The translations under genes were made by a program, and so were the position numbers. DNA of 64,000 nucleotides from Pseudomonas fluorescens (GTDB lineage Bacteria; Pseudomonadota; Gammaproteobacteria; Pseudomonadales; Pseudomonadaceae). The first letter of the stretch is position 1. The number at the start of each line of letters is the position of its first letter. Below are positions 59,270 through 64,000 of the stretch, in pieces. The stretch is taken from NCBI RefSeq assembly GCF_902498195.1, contig NZ_CABVIY010000002.1:1089502-1153501 (forward strand). The letters are read 5' to 3'. The notes under the pieces were generated by a model, which saw nothing but the letters and a program-made list of their open reading frames with translations, was not told the origin of the DNA and made no database searches.

Positions 59270-61669
59270 ATGTCGTTGCACGCCGTGCGCCCCAAGATCC
59301 TGGGTTTTATCAGCGAAGATGTCTCGGCCTGGCTGGTCGCGCTGCTGGTATTGCTCGTCGGCGGGATCCTCACGGGTTTGCTGGCCTGGTCGACGCTCAA
59401 TCTGTTTCACCACCAATTGCGGCAACGCTTCCAACTGCTGGCCAGTGAGCGCTACAGCCGTATCGAAGAGCGTTTCGAAGACCAGGAGCAACGCCTCGAT
59501 GGTCTGCGCCGCTTTTTTGCCAATTCCGATTCGGTTTCCCGTGAGGAATTCAACGGCTATACCCAACCCCTGTTGCACCGCACCCAGGCGTATTCCTTTG
59601 CCGAGCGGGTGAGCCGTGCCGAGCGTCCGGCGTTCGAGCAGCGTGCCCGTGACGAGGGCCTGAGCGGTTTTACCCTGCGTGAACTGAATGCCGACGGCCA
59701 GCTGCAATTGGCCGCCGAACGGGATGAGTACGTGGTGGTGCTGTACAGCCAGACGCAAAGCAAACTCGGCTCGCCGCTGGGCTACGACTTACTGGCCCAA
59801 CCGTTGCGACGTGCCACCCTGGAGCGCGCCGATCAGCATGGGCGCATGGCGGTATCGCAACCGATGCACCTGGTCAGCATCGAACCGGCGTATGCGCGGG
59901 GGGTGCTGCTGGTTGCGCCGGTCATGCTGCGCAATACCCCGGATCAGCCGGCGGGCAAACCGTTCGGCTACGTGATGGCGGTCATCAGCATGCGCCAGTT
60001 GCTGGCCGACGGCTTGCCGGAGGCGGGCCGTGATTACCTCTCGGTGCGCATCCTCGACCTGTCCACCGATGAACAGCACGAAGTGCTGTTTGAATCGCCC
60101 AACGCGCCTGCTGTGAGTGAGTTGTCCGCGACCCGGCTGTTGCGCCTGGCCGATCACGACTATCAGGTCGACATCCAGCCCAGCGAAGCGTTTCTGCAGG
60201 CCAACCATTCCTCGGTCACCACCCTGGTGGTCCTCGGCGGTTTGCTCAGTGTGCTGCTCAGCGCGTTGCTCTACGTACTGGTCAGTCAACGGCAGCGCGC
60301 GCTGAAAATGGTCGAGCAGCGCACCGAGGAGTTGCGCGCCCGCGAACAGGAATTGCGCGGGACCCACGGTCAGTTGCGCGGGGTGCTGAACGCCGCGACC
60401 CAGGTGGCGATCATCGCCACGGACCTGCGCGGCGTGATCAGCACTTTCAATGCCGGCGCCGAGCAAATGCTTGGCTACACCGCCTCAGAAGTGGTGGGGC
60501 GCATGACCCTGGAAAACCTGCACCTGCCCCGGGAGCTCGCCGCACGTTCCACCGAGTTGAGCGCGTTGTTCGGCAAACCGGTGCCGACCTGCCAGGCGAT
60601 GTTGGTCGAGGCCAGCGTCGAAAGCCGGCACGAGGCGCGGGAGTGGACGCTGGTGCGTGGCGATGGCAGTCATCTGATCGTCAACATGCTGGCCACGCCG
60701 GTGCTCGACGAACAAGGCCTGTGGGTCGGGCACCTGGCGGTCTGCATCGACATCACCGAACGCAAGCGCGTGCATGAGGCGCTGGCGGCGAGGGACCTGT
60801 TGCTGAAAAAACTCAGCGCCCATGTACCCGGCGGGATTTACCAGTTCAAGATGGAGTTCGACGGTCGCTTCAGTGTGATCTACGCCAGCGACGGTATTCG
60901 CGAGATCTATGAACTCGAACCGGACGTGTTGCTGCTCAATGCCGAAGCGATCTTCATGCGCATTCATCCTCAGGACACGACGCGCGTGCGCGCCTCGATC
61001 CGGGCCTCGGCGGACACCCTCAGCCCCTGGCGCGAAGAGTACCGGGTGCAATTGCCCCAGCGCGGCCTGCGCTGGGTTCGCGGCGAGGCGACACCGGAGG
61101 AACTTCCCGGTGGCGGCGTGCTGTGGCATGGCTATATCTCGGACATTTCCGATATGAAGCGGGTGGAAGAAGAGCTGCGCGCGTTGTCGGTCACCGACTC
61201 GCTGACCGGTATCCACAACCGCCGCTATTTCCAGGAACGCCTGACCACCGAGATGGCCCGGGTGGAGCGTGGTGGGGGTGAGCTGTCGGTGATCATGCTC
61301 GACATCGATCACTTCAAGCGCATCAATGACCAGTACGGCCACGCCGTTGGCGATCGGGTATTGCAGGCGGTGTGCGAGCGGATCGGCCACCGCCTGCGAC
61401 GCACCGACGTGTTCTGTCGTCTGGGCGGTGAAGAGTTCATGGTGCTATGCCCGGACATCGGCGGCGAACAGGCCCATCTGCTGGCGCTGGAATTGTGGCA
61501 GGGCTTGCGCAGTGCGCCGATCGACGAGGTGGGGGTTGTCACCGCGAGTTTCGGGATCGCCAGCTGGCGGGTTGGCGAAGGCGCGGATGCGCTGCTGCTG
61601 CGCGCGGACTCGGGCGTTTACGCGGCGAAGCAGGAGGGCCGGGATCGGGTGCAGGGGGAGATGAACTGA
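59270..61669 (+). CDS. CHASE-PAS-GGDEF sensor diguanylate cyclase
   Basis: A 799-residue inner-membrane protein. It has an N-terminal helix (WLVALLVLLVGGILTGLLAW), a periplasmic CHASE sensor (about residues 60-300; SYSRIEER-like start, FAERVSRAERPAFE), and a second helix (TTLVVLGGLLSVLLSALLYV). A coiled coil, a PAS domain (VAIIATDLRGVISTFNAGAE), a second PAS/PAC and a GGDEF domain follow. The active site is GGEEF (CRLGGEEFMVLCPD), with RRTD five residues upstream forming the inhibitory I-site. It should make cyclic-di-GMP in response to an external signal. No EAL domain is present. Confidence 0.92.
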   Translation: MSLHAVRPKILGFISEDVSAWLVALLVLLVGGILTGLLAWSTLNLFHHQLRQRFQLLASERYSRIEERFEDQEQRLDGLRRFFANSDSVSREEFNGYTQPLLHRTQAYSFAERVSRAERPAFEQRARDEGLSGFTLRELNADGQLQLAAERDEYVVVLYSQTQSKLGSPLGYDLLAQPLRRATLERADQHGRMAVSQPMHLVSIEPAYARGVLLVAPVMLRNTPDQPAGKPFGYVMAVISMRQLLADGLPEAGRDYLSVRILDLSTDEQHEVLFESPNAPAVSELSATRLLRLADHDYQVDIQPSEAFLQANHSSVTTLVVLGGLLSVLLSALLYVLVSQRQRALKMVEQRTEELRAREQELRGTHGQLRGVLNAATQVAIIATDLRGVISTFNAGAEQMLGYTASEVVGRMTLENLHLPRELAARSTELSALFGKPVPTCQAMLVEASVESRHEAREWTLVRGDGSHLIVNMLATPVLDEQGLWVGHLAVCIDITERKRVHEALAARDLLLKKLSAHVPGGIYQFKMEFDGRFSVIYASDGIREIYELEPDVLLLNAEAIFMRIHPQDTTRVRASIRASADTLSPWREEYRVQLPQRGLRWVRGEATPEELPGGGVLWHGYISDISDMKRVEEELRALSVTDSLTGIHNRRYFQERLTTEMARVERGGGELSVIMLDIDHFKRINDQYGHAVGDRVLQAVCERIGHRLRRTDVFCRLGGEEFMVLCPDIGGEQAHLLALELWQGLRSAPIDEVGVVTASFGIASWRVGEGADALLLRADSGVYAAKQEGRDRVQGEMN

Positions 61670-61690
61670 GCCAGGTGTACATGTTTTACC

Positions 61691-61780
61691 TGTGGGAGCG
61701 GGCTTGCTCGCGAATGCGGCGGGTCAGTCGACAACGATGTGCCTGATCCACCGCTTTCGCGAGCAAGCCCGCTCCCACAG
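61691..61780. repeat. inverted REP pair, family A
   Basis: TGTGGGAGCGGGCTTGCTCG is mirrored by CGAGCAAGCCCGCTCCCACA, between the convergent diguanylate cyclase and dacB genes. Confidence 0.88.
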
Positions 61781-61790
61781 TTGTGGTGTT

Positions 61791-63251
61791 TTACAGGACC
61801 GAAGCGGTCTGCGGCAGTTTCGGCTGGCGGTACAGGTCCAGCAGCACCTGATCGAGCACCGACGAGGCGCCGAACGGGGCCTTGTCGTTGAGGATCGCCA
61901 CCACAGCCCAGGTATTGCCGTTGACGTCGCGGCTGAAACCGGCGATGGCCCGAACGGTATTCAGGGTCCCGGTCTTGACGTGTGCCTCGCCGCGCATCGC
62001 GGTGGTCTTCAGGCGTTTGCGCATGGTGCCGTCGGTGCCGGCAATCGGCATCGAGCTGATGTACTCGGCGGCGTAAGGGCTGCGCCATGCGGCTTGCAGC
62101 ATCGACGCCATTTCCCGGGCGCTGACGCGCTCGGCGCGAGACAGGCCGGAGCCATTTTCCATCACCAGGTGCGGCGCGGTGATGCCTTTCTTCGCCAGCC
62201 ACTGACGGACCACACGCTGGGCCGCCTTGGCGTCATCGGCGTCGGCATCGGTGCGGAATCTCTGCCCCAGGCTCAGGAACAGCTGCTGGGCCATGGTGTT
62301 GTTACTGTATTTGTTGATGTCGCGGATGATTTCCGCCAGGTCCGGCGAGAACGCACGGGCCAGCACCTTGGCGTCTTTCGGCGTTGGCGCCAGCACGTCC
62401 TTGCCCTGAATGCTGCCACCCAGTTCTTTCCAGATCGCGCGCACGGCGCCGGCGGTGTAGGTCGCGTGGTCGAGCAGCGACAGGTAAGTCTGCGAGCTGC
62501 AACCATCCCCCAGCTGGCCACCGACCGTCACGGTGACGCTGCCATCGGCCTGGGGCACCGGGTTGTAACGCACGCCGCCGGTGCACTGTTTGGAATTGAG
62601 CGCCTTGACCTGATTCTCGATGCGGATGCTGGCAATCGGCGGCTCGACGGAAATCAGCACCCGGCCGCCGTCGTTGCGGGCCACGAAGCGCAGGGCCTTG
62701 AGGTTGACCAGCAGGGCATCGGGCTTGACCAGGAACGGTTTGTTCTCGTCGTTGCCGTCGTCGTTGAATTCGGGCAGTTGCGGTTGCACGAAGAAGTTCT
62801 TGTCCAGCACCAGGTCGCCGGTGACCTGGGTCACGCCGTTGGCGCGCAGGTCGCGCATCAACAGCCAGAGTTTTTCCATGTTCAGCTTCGGATCACCGCC
62901 ACCCTTGAGGTAGAGGTTGCCGTTGAGGATGCCGCCGCTGAGGGTGCCGTCGGTGTAGAACTCGGTCTTCCACTGGTGGTTCGGGCCGAGCATTTCCAGG
63001 GCCGCGTAGGTAGTGACCAGTTTCATGGTCGAGGCCGGGTTGACCGACACGTCGGCGTTGAAAATGGTCGCGGTGCCGGGGCCGGTGAGCGGGATCATCA
63101 CCAGCGACAGGGCGTTGTCCTGCAACTTGCTGGCCTTGAGGGCTTTTTCAACATTGGGTGACAGGGCGGTGTTGACTGGATCAGCGGAAACGGGGAGGGC
63201 CAGCGGGAGAAGGAGGCCAGCCAGCAGCAGTGGACGCAACGATTTGATCAT
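61791..63251 (-). CDS. dacB: D-alanyl-D-alanine carboxypeptidase/endopeptidase (PBP4)
   Basis: DacB is a periplasmic class-C penicillin-binding protein that trims and cuts peptidoglycan cross-links; its loss induces AmpC in P. aeruginosa. The 486-residue product has a signal peptide (LRPLLLAGLLLPLALPVSAD), the SxxK box ASTMKLV, SxN in YSNNTMAQ and KTG in VKTGTLNTV. The start at 63251 gives a proper signal peptide; an in-frame start at 63293 is possible. Confidence 0.95.
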   Translation of the reverse strand: MIKSLRPLLLAGLLLPLALPVSADPVNTALSPNVEKALKASKLQDNALSLVMIPLTGPGTATIFNADVSVNPASTMKLVTTYAALEMLGPNHQWKTEFYTDGTLSGGILNGNLYLKGGGDPKLNMEKLWLLMRDLRANGVTQVTGDLVLDKNFFVQPQLPEFNDDGNDENKPFLVKPDALLVNLKALRFVARNDGGRVLISVEPPIASIRIENQVKALNSKQCTGGVRYNPVPQADGSVTVTVGGQLGDGCSSQTYLSLLDHATYTAGAVRAIWKELGGSIQGKDVLAPTPKDAKVLARAFSPDLAEIIRDINKYSNNTMAQQLFLSLGQRFRTDADADDAKAAQRVVRQWLAKKGITAPHLVMENGSGLSRAERVSAREMASMLQAAWRSPYAAEYISSMPIAGTDGTMRKRLKTTAMRGEAHVKTGTLNTVRAIAGFSRDVNGNTWAVVAILNDKAPFGASSVLDQVLLDLYRQPKLPQTASVL

Positions 63252-63483
63252 CTGAAATAAAACCCTACAGCCGAGGGGGAAAGACGAGGGCATGAAAATG
63301 AAAGCCCTCAGCGGTCACGAAAGTGTCGGCATTATGCCCCAAGGTGTCGTGGCTTGTGCCGTGCCTTGGTCCTGTTATCGGCTATTTTTTTACCGGCGGT
63401 AGGGCGCGCGCCGTTCAGAGGCGGGCAATCGGCGGCTTAAACTGCTAAAGTGCCGGCCGTTATTACTTAAGAGGATTGTTCCA

Positions 63484-63828
63484 ATGGCGACTAACCGTTC
63501 CCAGCGTCTGCGCAAAAAACTGTGCGTCGATGAATTTCAAGAGCTGGGTTTCGAACTGAACCTGGATTTCAAAGAAGATTTGGCCGATGAAGCCATTGAT
63601 GCTTTCCTCGACGCGTTCCTTAAAGAAGCCATGGAAGCCAACGGCCTGGGCTATGTTGGCGGCGACGACTTCGGTCTGGTATGCCTGCAGAAGCGTGGCT
63701 CGGTTTCCGAGGAGCAGCGTGCCGCTGTTGAAGCCTGGCTCAAAGGCCGCAGCGAACTGACCGAAGCAACCGTCAGCCCGCTGATCGACGTCTGGTACCC
63801 GGAAAAGCCGATCAATCCGGTAGCTTGA
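63484..63828 (+). CDS. yggL: YggL family 50S ribosome-binding protein
   Basis: The 114-residue protein begins MATNRSQRLRKKLCVDEFQE and has LGFELNLDFKEDL and NGLGYVGGDDFGLVCLQ, the YggL/DUF469 family. E. coli YggL associates with the 50S ribosomal subunit; the physiological role is poorly defined. It has an AAGAGGATTGTTCC ribosome site and its own terminator, and is divergent from dacB. Confidence 0.92.
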   Translation: MATNRSQRLRKKLCVDEFQELGFELNLDFKEDLADEAIDAFLDAFLKEAMEANGLGYVGGDDFGLVCLQKRGSVSEEQRAAVEAWLKGRSELTEATVSPLIDVWYPEKPINPVA

Positions 63829-63840
63829 TGTCATGAAGTA

Positions 63841-63867
63841 CGGCGACCCAAGGGTCGCCGTTTTTTT
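63841..63867 (+). terminator. intrinsic terminator of yggL
   Basis: CGGCGACCC-AA-GGGTCGCCG forms a perfect 9-bp stem followed by seven T, 12 bp after the yggL stop. Confidence 0.9.
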
Positions 63868-63875
63868 ATGCGGAA

Positions 63876-63891
63876 CGAGGCTGCGATCTTT
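63876..63891. repeat. single family-C REP half
   Basis: CGAGGCTGCGATCTTT matches one arm of the family-C pairs. No partner arm is visible before the next gene. It abuts the stop codon of the last gene. Confidence 0.55.
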
Positions 63892-64000
63892 CAGGCCTTG
63901 CGCCAATTCAGAATCACCAGCGTCAGCACCCCCGCCACAATTCCCCAGAACGCCGAGCCGATGGAAAACAGCGTCAGCCCCGACGCCGTGACCATGAAGG
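63891..64000 (-). CDS. BenE-like benzoate/H+ symporter, C-terminal end (cut by window edge)
   Basis: Only the last 36 codons are in the window. They give FMVTASGLTLFSIGSAFWGI and then VAGVLTLVILNWRKA, a final membrane helix pair. The VTASG..L..IGSAFWG pattern resembles the C-terminus of BenE/YdcO benzoate transporters. With so little sequence the assignment is tentative, and another multi-helix permease cannot be excluded. Confidence 0.5.
   Translation of the reverse strand, partial: FMVTASGLTLFSIGSAFWGIVAGVLTLVILNWRKA

Overview
The window is chromosomal DNA of a Pseudomonas, most likely from the P. fluorescens group. The evidence is gene order: cmaX-crfX-cmpX-sigX-oprF-cobA, ppsR/ppsA-estX-rraA and rmf/rlmL are all arranged as in Pseudomonas. 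Codon use is GC-rich and there are very many paired REP (REPIN-like) sequences. I see no phage, insertion sequence, CRISPR array, rRNA or tRNA. Both ends cut through genes: rmlD on the left and a BenE-like transporter on the right.

Layout. 1-8.6 kb: end of a dTDP-rhamnose gene, then the potassium-starvation operon kdpFABC with its sensor and regulator kdpDE. 8.7-16.8 kb: housekeeping and unassigned genes (patatin-like lipase, small lipoprotein, CHAD protein, thioesterase, DUF962/Mpo1-like membrane protein, chemoreceptor, TatD nuclease, MltF-like lytic transglycosylase). 16.9-19.3 kb: DoxX protein, then three small genes (a glycine-zipper protein and two very acidic peptides), each preceded by the same AlgU-like promoter pattern, then a HAD phosphatase. 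19.4-23.7 kb: an SDR/LysR divergent pair, and a racemase-family gene with an NCS1 permease. 24.2-30.5 kb: cysH, thrH, pabB, and a three-gene unit of RimK-like ATP-grasp ligase, inactive-transglutaminase/7TM protein and retropepsin-like protease. 30.8-39.4 kb: the 2-methylcitrate (propionate) operon gntR-prpB-prpC-acnD-prpF-prpD. 39.5-48.6 kb: ppsR/ppsA, estX, rraA and the cell-envelope stress locus cmaX-crfX-cmpX-sigX-oprF. 48.7-54.6 kb, minus strand: nitrate-assimilation locus nasS-nasT-nasA, a phosphatase/kinase fusion and cobA, with a readable ANTAR-type antitermination leader before nasA but no nitrate or nitrite reductase genes. 54.8-64 kb: pyrD, rmf, rlmL, a CHASE/PAS/GGDEF diguanylate cyclase, dacB and yggL.

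The most distinctive non-coding content is: (i) about 21 inverted REP pairs of three sequence families, several inside the kdp and prp operons and one read into the cobA C-terminus; (ii) a two-hexaloop NasT target overlapping a terminator upstream of nasA; (iii) three copies of a GAAC-N18-TC(A/G)AA promoter pattern before three consecutive small genes; and (iv) a three-hairpin leader before rlmL. The most interesting protein-level unit is the ATP-grasp/transglutaminase-like/retropepsin trio, whose natural substrate I cannot assign. All calls come from reading the sequence by eye; no database search was run.
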